DNA from: CAZRUA01 sp964603125
GTDB taxonomy: Bacteria; Bacteroidota; Bacteroidia; B-17B0; Aurantibacillaceae
DNA: 64,000 bases
Direction of reading: 5' to 3'
NCBI GenBank assembly: GCA_964603125.1
Contig: CAZRUA010000002.1
Coordinates: 1-64,000 of the forward strand
Below are positions 44,966 through 54,698 of this stretch, in pieces. Made by a program: the position numbers and the translations under genes. The notes below the pieces were generated by a model. That model saw nothing but the letters and a program-made list of their open reading frames with translations, was not told where the DNA came from and did not search any database. The number at the start of each line of letters is the position of its first letter. Within the stretch, counting starts at the first letter, position 1.

Positions 44966-45568
44966 ATGGAAAATCAAAGCTTACCTCCAAACACATTCGA
45001 TAATAATTTTGGAACCAACCAAATTCAAAAACCTATCTCTACCAAAATACCTGATGGTTTAAAGGTGTTTTGTATTTTAAGTATTGTTTGGTGTTCTTTA
45101 GCAATGCTATCTTCGCTATATGGTATGAAGTATTTATTTCAAAGCGATGACAGTATATATAAGGAAGTAGATAAGATGGCACAGTTATATGAAAAAATGG
45201 GGCAGTCATTTGATCAGGATGCTACGTTTAATCAATTAAAAGATTCTGGTTTGCAAAATTTAATTGCATTGGTGTTAAATATATTTTCATTAATCGGTGT
45301 TATTTGGATGTTAAAAGGCCTAAAGAAAGGTTTGATTGTATATGCTGTTGCTGAATTGTTGCCATGGTTATCAATATTCTTGTTAGGAGGAACGGAAGCT
45401 TTAAAAAACAATCCAGGTATAAAAATGATGGGGAACGGTGGATTAGCAATAGCAATCATTATGTTTGTTTTTATGATAGTAATTGATTTGGCATTTATTT
45501 TTCTATACCGTCATTTTTTAAATAAACATCACGCTAATCTGGCAGCCGCAGCGGCGCAAACAGCTTAA
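44966..45568 (+). CDS. Membrane protein of unknown function with four helices
   Basis: A 200-residue protein. A polar N-terminus (about 1-28) is followed by hydrophobic segments at about 29-50, 85-106, 112-130 and 150-175, and an Ala-rich C-terminus. Not recognised. It stands as a single gene with its own terminator (45573-45600). Same general type as the two small membrane proteins upstream, but no clear sequence likeness. Confidence 0.65.
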   Translation: MENQSLPPNTFDNNFGTNQIQKPISTKIPDGLKVFCILSIVWCSLAMLSSLYGMKYLFQSDDSIYKEVDKMAQLYEKMGQSFDQDATFNQLKDSGLQNLIALVLNIFSLIGVIWMLKGLKKGLIVYAVAELLPWLSIFLLGGTEALKNNPGIKMMGNGGLAIAIIMFVFMIVIDLAFIFLYRHFLNKHHANLAAAAAQTA

Positions 45569-45572
45569 TTGT

Positions 45573-45600
45573 AAATCCGCAGCAATGCGGATTTTTTTTT
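45573..45600 (+). terminator. Intrinsic terminator
   Basis: A 9-bp stem AAATCCGCA / TGCGGATTT with a GCAA tetraloop (GNRA type) and a T-run, directly after the stop at 45568. Confidence 0.9.
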
Positions 45601-45611
45601 AATTTAATTTT

Positions 45612-47633
45612 ATGCATAAATATACCAACCAACTTATAAATCAAACGTCGCCTTACTTGTTGCAACATGCACACAATCCCGTAAACTGGATGCCATGGGA
45701 CAATGAAACACTGGCTTTAGCCAAGCAGCAAAACAAAATGCTTTTAATTAGTGTAGGTTATTCCGCTTGTCATTGGTGTCATGTAATGGAACATGAGAGT
45801 TTTGAAGATGAGCAAGTAGCGCAAGTGATGAATGATAATTTTATTTGCATAAAGGTGGATAGAGAAGAGCGCCCAGATATAGATCAAGTTTATATGTCGG
45901 CTGTTCAATTAATGACTGGGCAAGGTGGTTGGCCATTAAATTGCTTGGCTTTACCCGATGGAAGACCAATTTACGGTGGTACATATTTTAATAAATCTCA
46001 ATGGATAAATGTATTACAAAATGTTGCTAACCTTTTTAAAGCAGATTACCCTAAAGTTGAAAACTATGCTAAGGAATTAACCAACGGAATTTTAACAGCA
46101 GAATTGGGTCAATTAAGCAATACCTTGGAAGAGGAGTTTGATAGAGAGATTATTACTAAATCTATTAATGCTTGGAAAGGCCGATTTGATGATGAATTCG
46201 GAGGTCCTAACCGAGCACCTAAGTTTCCTTTACCCAATAACTATTCATTTTTGTTGAAGTATAATTTTTTTAAGGAGGATGAAGTATTGGAAAAGCATAT
46301 TCATCTTACTTTACAGAAAATGGCTTTCGGTGGTATTTATGACCAATTGGCGGGAGGCTTTGCGAGATATAGCGTTGATGATAAATGGAAAGTACCGCAT
46401 TTCGAAAAAATGCTTTACGATAATGCTCAATTAATTAGTTTGTATTCCGAGGCATATCAACAATCAAAAAATCCTTTGTATAAAAATGTAGTTTCTGAAA
46501 CTATTGATTTTGTTAAAGAAAGTTTGTTTTCATCAAAAGATAATTGCTTCTATTCGGCATTAGACGCTGATAGTGAAGGAGTGGAGGGTAAGTATTATAT
46601 TTGGACGAAGGAAGAACTGGAAGATTTATTAGGAGATGATTTTAAGATTTTTGCTACTTATTATTCCGTTAATGATGTAGGATATTGGGAGCATGGAAAT
46701 TATATTTTACTTCGCGATAAAAGTGATACAGAGGTTTGTTTAGCGCATAATATTACTAAAGAAGAGCTCGATAAATGTATTGAAACCTGCAAATGTAAAC
46801 TGCTCAAGGTTAGAAATAAAAGAATTCCTCCTGGCTTGGATGATAAAACATTAACATCTTGGAATGCTTTAATGGCAAACGCTTTAATTGATGCTTATAA
46901 AGTATTTGGCAATTCATCTTATCTGGAACTAGCTAAAAATAATATTGAGTTTATATTATCAAAACAAGTTCAAACAAATGGTAGTTTATGGCATTCGTAC
47001 AAAGCAGGAAAATCAAGCATCAACGGGTTTTTAGAGGACTATGCTTTTTTTATTCAGGCATTAATAAATTTATTTGAAGTAAGTGGTGATGAAAAATATT
47101 TGCATTCGGCAAGTAACTTAACTCAAAAGGCAATTGATAATTTTTACGACACAGTTAATTCAATTTTCTATTTTACATCAGTTGATGACGACGCTCTAAT
47201 TGTAAGAAAAGTTGAAATAAGTGATAATGTTATTCCTGCTTCAAGCTCTCAAATGGCGCGTAACTTAAACCGATTAGGTAAAATAATTGGGAATATGAAT
47301 TACATAGAAATGAGTAAAAAAATGTTGAACCATGTAAGTGATGAAATTGCTCATTATGGCGCTGGTTATAGCAATTGGATGACACTTGCTCTCGAATTCT
47401 ACTGGCCTAATTACGAAGTTGCGCTTGTTGGTAACTCTGTTGATGAATTATTTAGGGAGCTTCAAACATATTACATTCCAAATGCCATATTTGTTTTAGG
47501 AAAAAATGCGTCTCAAGTATCCTTGTTAAAGGATAGGTTTGTTGAAGGAAAAAACATGATTTATGTTTGTAAAAATAACTCGTGTAATTTACCAGTAACA
47601 AATGTTGCAGACGCAATAAAGCAAATGAATTGA
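45612..47633 (+). CDS. YyaL/SPATA20-family protein (DUF255 thioredoxin domain plus six-hairpin domain)
   Basis: A 673-residue protein. An N-terminal thioredoxin-like DUF255 domain (about 1-165) has SACHWCHVMEHESFEDEQVA with the Cys 53/Cys 56 pair and REERPDIDQVYM; the rest is a glycosidase-like alpha/alpha barrel (GGIYDQLAGGFARYSVDDKW, HFEKMLYDNAQL). Very widely conserved from bacteria to human spermatogenesis-associated protein 20. Biochemical function is not established. Normal length. Its stop overlaps the TTG start of the next gene. Confidence 0.95.
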   Translation: MHKYTNQLINQTSPYLLQHAHNPVNWMPWDNETLALAKQQNKMLLISVGYSACHWCHVMEHESFEDEQVAQVMNDNFICIKVDREERPDIDQVYMSAVQLMTGQGGWPLNCLALPDGRPIYGGTYFNKSQWINVLQNVANLFKADYPKVENYAKELTNGILTAELGQLSNTLEEEFDREIITKSINAWKGRFDDEFGGPNRAPKFPLPNNYSFLLKYNFFKEDEVLEKHIHLTLQKMAFGGIYDQLAGGFARYSVDDKWKVPHFEKMLYDNAQLISLYSEAYQQSKNPLYKNVVSETIDFVKESLFSSKDNCFYSALDADSEGVEGKYYIWTKEELEDLLGDDFKIFATYYSVNDVGYWEHGNYILLRDKSDTEVCLAHNITKEELDKCIETCKCKLLKVRNKRIPPGLDDKTLTSWNALMANALIDAYKVFGNSSYLELAKNNIEFILSKQVQTNGSLWHSYKAGKSSINGFLEDYAFFIQALINLFEVSGDEKYLHSASNLTQKAIDNFYDTVNSIFYFTSVDDDALIVRKVEISDNVIPASSSQMARNLNRLGKIIGNMNYIEMSKKMLNHVSDEIAHYGAGYSNWMTLALEFYWPNYEVALVGNSVDELFRELQTYYIPNAIFVLGKNASQVSLLKDRFVEGKNMIYVCKNNSCNLPVTNVADAIKQMN

Positions 47634-48613
47634 AACAAAAGTTAATTGTAATATTTTTAGTTATTCTTAGTTATTCGCTACCGGCACAGTTAATTGAGCC
47701 TGCGGCCGAAAATCAATTCGATAAATTTCCAAACTTCAATGCTGAGGTTGTAAAGCGGAATAAAATTAAAACTATCACATTCGATATTCTTGACAAGAAA
47801 GATATGGAAGCGCCTAAGGACAATGGTATCATGAATTACTATGAATTCGACACTTTGGGTAGATTGATCCGTTTTTATTATACAACTATTAGCAAAATAA
47901 TTGTAAAGGAATATCACAGTCCGGCCAAATATAAAAAACGAAGAAAAATAAGTGATGGTGTAGTTTACTACAAAAACGAAAATGTTTTCGATACTATTTC
48001 TACGCGTTTTTTTTATAATGAGCAAGGTAAAATTAAAATGAAACGTTTTAATGATGGTACTTATTACGAAGCTGTTTATTATGAGTACAATGAAGATGGC
48101 TTTGTCACAAGACAATTGCGTTGTCGAGAAACCAACACAAGTTCAGATAAATCGGTTTTTGTAATGGGAATTCAAACGGTGTTAAGCGAAGAAAAATTTA
48201 CTTACGAAAAGATTGGTCCTCATCAATACAAAAAGAAATGTTTGAATGATGAAGGAAGACCTTTTAAGGAAGTAATCGTTAATTTAAATGCAGATAAACA
48301 GCCTGTAAAGTATAATGAATCGTTTACTGCAACATGGGTAAACCAAGTGACGGAGTTCGTTTATGGCTCAAATACTCGTATGACAGAAAGAAAATACTCA
48401 GGTAATAGTAATGGTGATTTAACCCTAAGGCAGTTGTATGAGTACGACGAGAATGGGTATTTATATTCAGAAAAGCAATTTAAAAATGAAGTTTTGCAAA
48501 ATGAATTGAGTTACATAACCGATGCGAGTAACGGACTGCTCAAGTCCTACGCCGATAGAGACCACGTTAATAAAAGCATTCGAATTACAAAATTGTATTT
48601 TAAATTTTACTAG
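47630..48613 (+). CDS. Exported protein of unknown function with YD-like repeats
   Basis: A 327-residue protein starting at TTG; the TTGA overlaps the TGA stop of the YyaL gene. Signal peptide about 1-19 (ending in LPAQ). The remainder is made of beta-hairpin units such as YYEFDTLGRLIRFYY, RFFYNEQGKIKMKRF, YYEYNEDGFVTRQL and LYEYDENGYLYSEKQF, the DxxGR/NxxG pattern of toxin-like YD repeats or MORN-like hairpins in Bacteroidota. No catalytic or sorting motif. Function unknown; probably periplasmic. Confidence 0.75.
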   Translation: MKQKLIVIFLVILSYSLPAQLIEPAAENQFDKFPNFNAEVVKRNKIKTITFDILDKKDMEAPKDNGIMNYYEFDTLGRLIRFYYTTISKIIVKEYHSPAKYKKRRKISDGVVYYKNENVFDTISTRFFYNEQGKIKMKRFNDGTYYEAVYYEYNEDGFVTRQLRCRETNTSSDKSVFVMGIQTVLSEEKFTYEKIGPHQYKKKCLNDEGRPFKEVIVNLNADKQPVKYNESFTATWVNQVTEFVYGSNTRMTERKYSGNSNGDLTLRQLYEYDENGYLYSEKQFKNEVLQNELSYITDASNGLLKSYADRDHVNKSIRITKLYFKFY

Positions 48614-48621
48614 GTTTTATA

Positions 48622-49080
48622 ATGACTCCTCTTTTTAAAAAGTTAAACTATAAGAATCAGGAATGTATTTTTTGCTTTAACGCGCCCAATAGCTTTGATA
48701 GTGAAATAAAAACTATGTCTAAAATTTGCGATGTTAAAACAGAGTTGAAACAAGCTAAAAATGTTGATTTCGCAATGGCTTTTGTTACTACATTAAAGGA
48801 TGTAGAGAAATTTGCAAATGCAATTGGCCCAAAACTAAATGGCGATGCAGTTTTTTGGATGTGTTATCCAAAGGGCACTTCAAAAAAGTATAAATGTGAT
48901 TTTAATAGAGATACGGGATGGGAAGTTATGGGCAACTACAATTTAGAAACAGTTAGAGCAGTTGCAATTGATGAAGATTGGAGTGCGCTAAGGTTTAGAA
49001 AAGTTGAGTTTATTAAGGCCATTAATCGAAAGTTTGAAACTTTATCAAAAGCTGGAAAAGCTAAACAAAATAAGAAGTAA
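48622..49080 (+). CDS. DUF3052-like protein
   Basis: A 152-residue soluble protein. The stretch RAVAIDEDWSALRFRKVE at about 116-133 is typical of DUF3052 family proteins, as is DAVFWMCYPKGTSKK at about 75-89. Function of the family is not known. It begins 8 bases after the preceding gene and is likely co-transcribed. ATG start. Confidence 0.8.
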   Translation: MTPLFKKLNYKNQECIFCFNAPNSFDSEIKTMSKICDVKTELKQAKNVDFAMAFVTTLKDVEKFANAIGPKLNGDAVFWMCYPKGTSKKYKCDFNRDTGWEVMGNYNLETVRAVAIDEDWSALRFRKVEFIKAINRKFETLSKAGKAKQNKK

Positions 49081-49118
49081 GCTATACAACTTACTTGTTT
49101 TTATCTTAAAATTGCATA

Positions 49119-49126
49119 TATATTTC
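49119..49126 (+). promoter_or_regulatory. -7-like box (TATATTTC) 7 bases before the VOC gene
   Basis: One mismatch to TAnnTTTG. It ends 7 bases before the ATG at 49134. A TTG lies 21 bases further upstream. It would make a leaderless or almost leaderless message. Confidence 0.35.
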
Positions 49127-49133
49127 AATTTAT

Positions 49134-49547
49134 ATGACACACGGACAAGTAGTTTGGTTTGAAATACCCGTTACTAATTTAGATAGAGCTATTGATTTCT
49201 ACTCTAAAGTTTTGGATACTAGAATTGATAAAGTAACTATCGTTAATCAAGATTTGGGTATTATTAATAAGGATAGCGATGTTGTAAGAGGAGCCTTGAT
49301 AGTGAAAGAAAATCATCAGCCTGGCATTGGCTCAGTTTTGTATTTTTATGTTGCTGATTTATACCAAAGTTTAAAAACAGCAGAAGGCTTAGGAGCAACT
49401 ATTTTATTAGGTAAAACTCTTTTAAAGCAAAAAACCAATTCGGGGCATTTAACCATTAATGCAAACCTAATAGATGGCAGAATCGGCTATATTTCCGAAC
49501 TTATTGATTGTGAAGGAAATCGAATTTGTCTTTACTCCAATAGCTAA
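49134..49547 (+). CDS. VOC-superfamily (glyoxalase/bleomycin-resistance fold) protein
   Basis: A 137-residue protein. It starts with QVVWFEIPVTNLDRAIDFYSKVL, the classic VOC opening, and ends with YISELIDCEGNRICLYS. The usual metal positions (His 3 region and the Glu in the last strands) are partly kept. Members are small lyases, dioxygenases or binding proteins, so the reaction cannot be given. Single gene. Confidence 0.88.
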   Translation: MTHGQVVWFEIPVTNLDRAIDFYSKVLDTRIDKVTIVNQDLGIINKDSDVVRGALIVKENHQPGIGSVLYFYVADLYQSLKTAEGLGATILLGKTLLKQKTNSGHLTINANLIDGRIGYISELIDCEGNRICLYSNS

Positions 49548-49623
49548 AATCTTTTTCTAAGTTTAAGCCATCATTTGGGCAATATTATTCGTTAAAAACG
49601 CGTATATTAGTAGTTCCAAATTG

Positions 49624-52600
49624 ATGCGATTTAAGTTTAAAATACTTGTTGTTTTGCTTTTAGTAAGTTTAATTTCTAAAGCGCAATTTTACTATGGACT
49701 TCAACAAGAGTTCGGTAAGAATCGTGTTCAATACCAAGCATTTTATTGGAATTATTTTGATTTTGAGCGATACCGTGTTTATTGTTACGAAGGTGGAACA
49801 GAGCTTGCTAAATTTGTAAGTTATAATACAGAAGCTCAAATTAAGGAAATTGAGAAGAAACTGGATTATGTTACCGACGAGAAATTTCAAATATTAGTTT
49901 ATAATAATCAAAACGATTTTCAACAAAGCAATTTAGGTCTTTCATCAGAAGAGCAGAGTAATGTGGGAGGTATGACTAAAATTGTTGGGAATAAGATAAG
50001 TGTTTATTTTGATGGAAGCCATACAAATTTATTGAAGCAAATTCGTGAGGGTATTGCCGAAACCCTTGTTAATGAATACTTATACGGCGGTCGTACCAGA
50101 GATATGATTAAGAATGGAACTTTGCTTGTTGTGCCTGAGTGGTATAAGCAAGGTTTAATAGCTTATTTAAGCGAACCTTGGAATGTAGATGTTGATAATA
50201 GAATTTATGACGGGATTAAGTACGACAAGTATTATCAGTTTAATCGATTAACGGGCAAAGATGCTGTTGATGCGGGTCACAGTATATGGTACTATGTGTG
50301 TGATACCTATGGTGAATCGATGATTCCAAATTTGTTGTACATGACTAAGGTGACTCGTAATATTGAAAACAGTTTTAATTTTGTTTTAAATATTAGTTCT
50401 GAAGAGTTAATCTATGAATGGCATGATTCGTTTGGTAAAAGAATGATGCACAAGGATAGCACTCGTTTTTCTTTAGAAAAACCTTTTATCGAGAATCCTA
50501 AAAAGGCTACATCTTATTATCAAATTAAATTAAGTCCCAGTAATGATAATGTAATTTATGTAACCAATCAAATGAGCCAGTATAAGGTTTGGTTACACAA
50601 TATTTCAACAAACGAAAGAAAACGTATTGCTAAATGGGGACCTAAAATTGAACGCATCAACGATCAAACTTATCCTTTGTTAGCATGGCATCCAACAGGA
50701 AAGCTTTTTGCAATGGTTTTAGAAAGGAAAGGTGTAATTACTTTAAACACTTATAATGTTGAAGATGGAGAAAGATTTTCGAGAAATATTACGGGGTTGA
50801 AAAAAGTAATTGATTTTGCTTATTCTGATGATGGTAAACGTATTGTTTTATCAGGAGTTAAAAATGGCAAAGGACAAAGTGATATTTTTATTTTCTCAAT
50901 CAACTCTGGCGGTTTAGAAGAAGTTACTTCAGATATTTTTGATGATAATCATCCTCGCTTTGTAAATCATGGCAATCAAATTGTTTTTGAGTCGAATAGA
51001 ACCGAAGATACCATTAAAGCTAAATACGATAACGCCTACATGACGCCTTTAGCAAAACATACAGATATTTTTATGTATGATTTAAAAACAAAATCAAAAC
51101 GTTTATATCAAATTACAAATACACCAGATTACTCAGAAAGTTTTGCTCAAGATTTCATTAATGGAAACATTACCTACTTAAGCGAGGCAAATGGTATTAG
51201 AAACAGATATTTAGCAAAGTTAGATAGCGTAATCTCATATGTAGATACTGTTGCGCATTACAGATATACTTTCAACTCAAAAGCAATAACAAACTACAAC
51301 TACAATATTTTAGAACAAGATGTAAATCTCAAAGCTAATAGTACTCTTGAGAATTTTTTAATTGATGGAAGAAATTATTTTTACATTAAGTCAATTCCTT
51401 CATTCGATAATCTAAAATATTATGAGCCTCAACTTACTCATTACAGAAGGCTTAGCAAGTATTCGGGCAAGAAAAGTGTTGTGCAAAATTATTCGGTACA
51501 AGATGGTTCTTCAAGAGATACCTCAAAAATTGATGTTACACGTTACAACGTAAAAGTTTTTAAAAACAACAATACTGTTGTTGTAAATAATGAACCAAAC
51601 GGTTTCCCAGTTAATAACGATACTGCAAAGGTAAAAGCTAAAAAAGAGTTTGTTTTACCAGTGATGGAAAACTACTACATTAATTTTTCAACGGACTATG
51701 TGGTAACACAATTGGATAATTCGTTTTTGAATTTGAGTTACCAAAAGTTTACTGGTGTTGGAGTCCCAGTTTATAATAATCCTGGCATGAGCGGATTCTT
51801 TAAAGTAGGATTAAGCGATTTGTTTGAGGATTATAGAGTAACTGGTGGCTTTAGGATTGCGGGTAGTTTAGATAACGAATATTTTGTAAGTGTTGAGAAT
51901 AGGAAGAAACTTTGGGACAAGCAATTGATTTTACATCGTCAAGCACAAAATAAATTAAACATTGGTTCAAACGAATTTTTAAAAATTCATACGCACGATG
52001 CTCAGTTTAAAATTAAATACCCTTTCAGTGAGGTTTCGTGTATCCGTAACACATTGTATTATCGAAACGACAGAACGGTTTACGCATCTAGTACAGAGCA
52101 AAATTTATCGAAAGAAAATACATACCAAAATTGGGTTGGACTGAAAACCGAATATGTTTTCGATAACACCATTAACCGTGGTTTAAATTTAATGTATGGT
52201 ACTCGATTAAAAGTTTTTGCTGAATATTTACGTCAAGTTAAATTAGAAAGAAAGGATTTAATTGTTTTAGGATTTGATGTTAGACATTATCAAAAAATAC
52301 ATCGTGATTTTATATGGGCAAACCGCATAGCTGGAAGCACCTCGCTAGGAACAGATAGATTGATTTATTATATGGGTGGGGTTGATAATTGGTTCAATCC
52401 AAAATTTGATAATAGAATTAATGTTTTGCATCCAGAGACTTATGGTTTCCAAACTTTAGCAACAAACATGCGTGGCTTTAAACAAAATATTCGTAACGGG
52501 AATAATTTTGTTGTTATAAATTCTGAGTTGCGTTTCCCAATCTTCAAGTATTTGTTAAACCGCCCAATTAAAAGCGATTTTGTAAATAACTTCCAAATTG

Positions 52601-52860
52601 TTGGTTTTGGTGATGTTGGTACAGCTTGGTATGGCAAGTCTCCTTATAGCGAAGAAAACACGATTAATAAAACTTATGTGCCAGGAAATCCAGTGTCAGC
52701 TGTGTTATTCGAACAAAAGGATCCTATTGTTGGAGGCTATGGTTTAGGTTTGCGCTCTCGTATTTTTGGTTATTTCGTACGATTAGATTTAGCTTATGGT
52801 ATCGAAAACCAAGTGCGTCAAAAGCGAATGATTTATTTATCATTCAATACCGATTTCTAA
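49624..52860 (+). CDS. Large outer-membrane protein: peptidase-MA-like, PD40 propeller and beta-barrel
   Basis: A 1078-residue exported protein from ATG 49624 (a TTG sits just before it). Signal peptide about 1-20. Residues about 21-280 look like a peptidase_MA domain (IREGIAETLVNEYLYGG, VPEWYKQGLIAYLSEPW), but the expected HExxH is replaced by GIAET, so it is probably not a peptidase. About 285-560 is a PD40/TolB-like propeller (YPLLAWHPTGKLFAMV, FAYSDDGKRIVLSGV, HGNQIVFESNRTED). The C-terminal about 390 residues are beta-barrel strands with final Phe. Related proteins in Bacteroidota are often named TolB-like, but here the domains form one chain. Role in surface assembly or transport is inference. 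Confidence 0.78.
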   Translation: MRFKFKILVVLLLVSLISKAQFYYGLQQEFGKNRVQYQAFYWNYFDFERYRVYCYEGGTELAKFVSYNTEAQIKEIEKKLDYVTDEKFQILVYNNQNDFQQSNLGLSSEEQSNVGGMTKIVGNKISVYFDGSHTNLLKQIREGIAETLVNEYLYGGRTRDMIKNGTLLVVPEWYKQGLIAYLSEPWNVDVDNRIYDGIKYDKYYQFNRLTGKDAVDAGHSIWYYVCDTYGESMIPNLLYMTKVTRNIENSFNFVLNISSEELIYEWHDSFGKRMMHKDSTRFSLEKPFIENPKKATSYYQIKLSPSNDNVIYVTNQMSQYKVWLHNISTNERKRIAKWGPKIERINDQTYPLLAWHPTGKLFAMVLERKGVITLNTYNVEDGERFSRNITGLKKVIDFAYSDDGKRIVLSGVKNGKGQSDIFIFSINSGGLEEVTSDIFDDNHPRFVNHGNQIVFESNRTEDTIKAKYDNAYMTPLAKHTDIFMYDLKTKSKRLYQITNTPDYSESFAQDFINGNITYLSEANGIRNRYLAKLDSVISYVDTVAHYRYTFNSKAITNYNYNILEQDVNLKANSTLENFLIDGRNYFYIKSIPSFDNLKYYEPQLTHYRRLSKYSGKKSVVQNYSVQDGSSRDTSKIDVTRYNVKVFKNNNTVVVNNEPNGFPVNNDTAKVKAKKEFVLPVMENYYINFSTDYVVTQLDNSFLNLSYQKFTGVGVPVYNNPGMSGFFKVGLSDLFEDYRVTGGFRIAGSLDNEYFVSVENRKKLWDKQLILHRQAQNKLNIGSNEFLKIHTHDAQFKIKYPFSEVSCIRNTLYYRNDRTVYASSTEQNLSKENTYQNWVGLKTEYVFDNTINRGLNLMYGTRLKVFAEYLRQVKLERKDLIVLGFDVRHYQKIHRDFIWANRIAGSTSLGTDRLIYYMGGVDNWFNPKFDNRINVLHPETYGFQTLATNMRGFKQNIRNGNNFVVINSELRFPIFKYLLNRPIKSDFVNNFQIVGFGDVGTAWYGKSPYSEENTINKTYVPGNPVSAVLFEQKDPIVGGYGLGLRSRIFGYFVRLDLAYGIENQVRQKRMIYLSFNTDF

Positions 52861-52868
52861 ATTTCGTT

Positions 52869-53273
52869 ATGGCAGATTTTCCACAACCTTCATTAAATTC
52901 AAAGAAAAGTATGACTACAATTTTAATTTTGCTGCTAGTTGGCTTGGCCGCAGGCTATTTAAGTGGATTAGTTGGTATAGGTGGAGGAATAATAATTGTT
53001 CCAGTTTTAGTTTACTTTTTAGGTTTCACGCAGCATCAAGCGCAAGGCACAACATTGTTTATGTTTATGTTTCCTGTTGGTATTTTGGGTGTTTTAAATT
53101 ATTACCAAAAAGGAAATGTAGATTACAAAACAGCAGCTATTGTTGCGGTTACTTTTGTTGCAGGAAGTTATTTCGGCTCAAAAACAGCACTTGCACTAGA
53201 TCAGGCAATGATTAAAAAAGTATTCGGAGCAATTATAGTTATTCTAGGTCTTAAAATGTTAATCTGGAAATAA
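52869..53273 (+). CDS. Half-size TauE/SafE-like membrane protein
   Basis: A 134-residue protein with four hydrophobic helices. GLAAGYLSGLVGIGGGIIIVPVLVY is the TauE/SafE anion-exporter repeat motif, and GTTLFMFMFPVGILGVLNYY and GSYFGSKTALAL are typical. Full members have about 250 residues with two such halves; this one has a single half and would need to form a dimer. There is no sign of a frameshift, as the frame is closed by a normal stop and M20 follows. A later ATG at 52911 would remove a polar N-terminal tail. Gap to the large PD40/barrel gene is 8 bases. Confidence 0.85.
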   Translation: MADFPQPSLNSKKSMTTILILLLVGLAAGYLSGLVGIGGGIIIVPVLVYFLGFTQHQAQGTTLFMFMFPVGILGVLNYYQKGNVDYKTAAIVAVTFVAGSYFGSKTALALDQAMIKKVFGAIIVILGLKMLIWK

Positions 53274-53333
53274 TAAGCCTTAGTTGATAGATTTGTCGCC
53301 ATTCCTAGCACTAATGAAAAAAATTAATGAAGT

Positions 53334-54533
53334 ATGCAATTAGAATTGTTAGATAAAATAAAATCAAGAAGTAACGAACTATCTTCCCAACTTATTGAAA
53401 TTAGAAGGCACTTGCATGCTAATCCTGAGTTATCTTTTCAAGAGTTCGAAACTTCTAAATTCATTCAAAGTGTTTTGTCAAAGCATAATATTGCATTTGA
53501 AACGGGTTTTGTAAAAACGGGTATAGTTGCGTTAATCAAGGGAAACAATCCAAATAAACGTTGTGTTTTATTACGTGCAGATATGGATGCTTTACCAATT
53601 GAAGAGAAGAATGATGTAGTGTACAAGTCAAGAAATAATGGCGTTATGCATGCCTGTGGTCATGATGTGCATAGCTCATGTGCTTTGGGTGCTGCGATTA
53701 TATTAAACGAAATAAAAGCAGAATTTGAAGGAACAATTAAAATTATGTTTCAACCTGGGGAAGAAGTTTTACCAGGCGGTGCGTATTTAATGATAAATGA
53801 GGGAGTACTTGATAACCCAAAAGTTGATTGCGCTCTAGCATTACATGTTTTTCCAAGTATGGAAACCGGTAAATTGGGATTTAGACACGGGATGTATATG
53901 GCAAGTACCGATGAGATATATATAGATGTAATTGGTAAAGGCGGCCACGCAGCAATGCCAGCGGAATACAATAATCCACTTGTTATTGCAAGCGATTTAA
54001 TATTGACTCTTAATAATGAGTTTATGTTAAATCAAAACAATCAGCCAGCACCAACTGTTTTGGCTTTTGGTAAAATAGAGGGGAAGGGAGCCACAAACGT
54101 TATACCTGCAAATGTTTCAATAGCAGGAACTTTTAGAACAATGGATGAGGCTTGGCGTTCTAAGGTGCACTCGCAAATCGTTTCTTTAGCTCAAGATTGC
54201 GCTCAAAAGCATAATGCTAATATTACAGTTAGAATTGAAAGGGGTTATCCTTTTTTAGTGAACGATGCCAATGTAACTTCAAAAGTTAAAATAAGTGCCG
54301 AGCAATGTATAGGCAAATCAAATGTAGAAGAACTGCCTTTGCGCATGACAGCGGAGGATTTTGCTTACATTAGTCAAAAAGTACCAAGTTGTTTTTTCCG
54401 TTTAGGAACAGGGAATAAGGAGAGGGGAATTGTTAGTGGAGTTCACACATCAACCTTTGATATTGACGAAAGTGCAATAGAAATCGGGGTAAATGCAATG
54501 GCTTGGGCTGCTTTGGGACTTATGGAAGCATAA
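53334..54533 (+). CDS. M20-family amidohydrolase (aminoacylase/IAA-amidohydrolase type)
   Basis: A 399-residue metallopeptidase. Metal site MHACGHDVHSS at about 104-114, GEEVLPGGA at about 143, and HTSTFDIDE near the C-terminus; LRADMDALPIEE at about 82 holds a metal Asp. A dimerisation domain (about 185-300) is present. Members cleave N-acyl amino acids, hippurate or similar amides; exact substrate unknown. Normal length. ATG start. Confidence 0.94.
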   Translation: MQLELLDKIKSRSNELSSQLIEIRRHLHANPELSFQEFETSKFIQSVLSKHNIAFETGFVKTGIVALIKGNNPNKRCVLLRADMDALPIEEKNDVVYKSRNNGVMHACGHDVHSSCALGAAIILNEIKAEFEGTIKIMFQPGEEVLPGGAYLMINEGVLDNPKVDCALALHVFPSMETGKLGFRHGMYMASTDEIYIDVIGKGGHAAMPAEYNNPLVIASDLILTLNNEFMLNQNNQPAPTVLAFGKIEGKGATNVIPANVSIAGTFRTMDEAWRSKVHSQIVSLAQDCAQKHNANITVRIERGYPFLVNDANVTSKVKISAEQCIGKSNVEELPLRMTAEDFAYISQKVPSCFFRLGTGNKERGIVSGVHTSTFDIDESAIEIGVNAMAWAALGLMEA

Positions 54534-54612
54534 TCACGATGTTATTAAGTATTTGAAAATCAGTATTTTAATAATTGAGATAGTTTTTCCTCTGTATAAT
54601 TGTTAATAATTT

Positions 54613-54643
54613 TTTGCTGGTATATAAAAAAGTAATATCTTCG
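54613..54643 (+). promoter_or_regulatory. Promoter of rpmH
   Basis: TTTG, exactly 19 bases, TATCTTCG (one mismatch to TAnnTTTG). The start site would be about 50 bases before the ATG at 54699. Confidence 0.65.
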
Positions 54644-54698
54644 CAGTCCGTTTTAAGAAGCGGGCTTAATAATTGAAAATTTATAATACTAAGAAATA

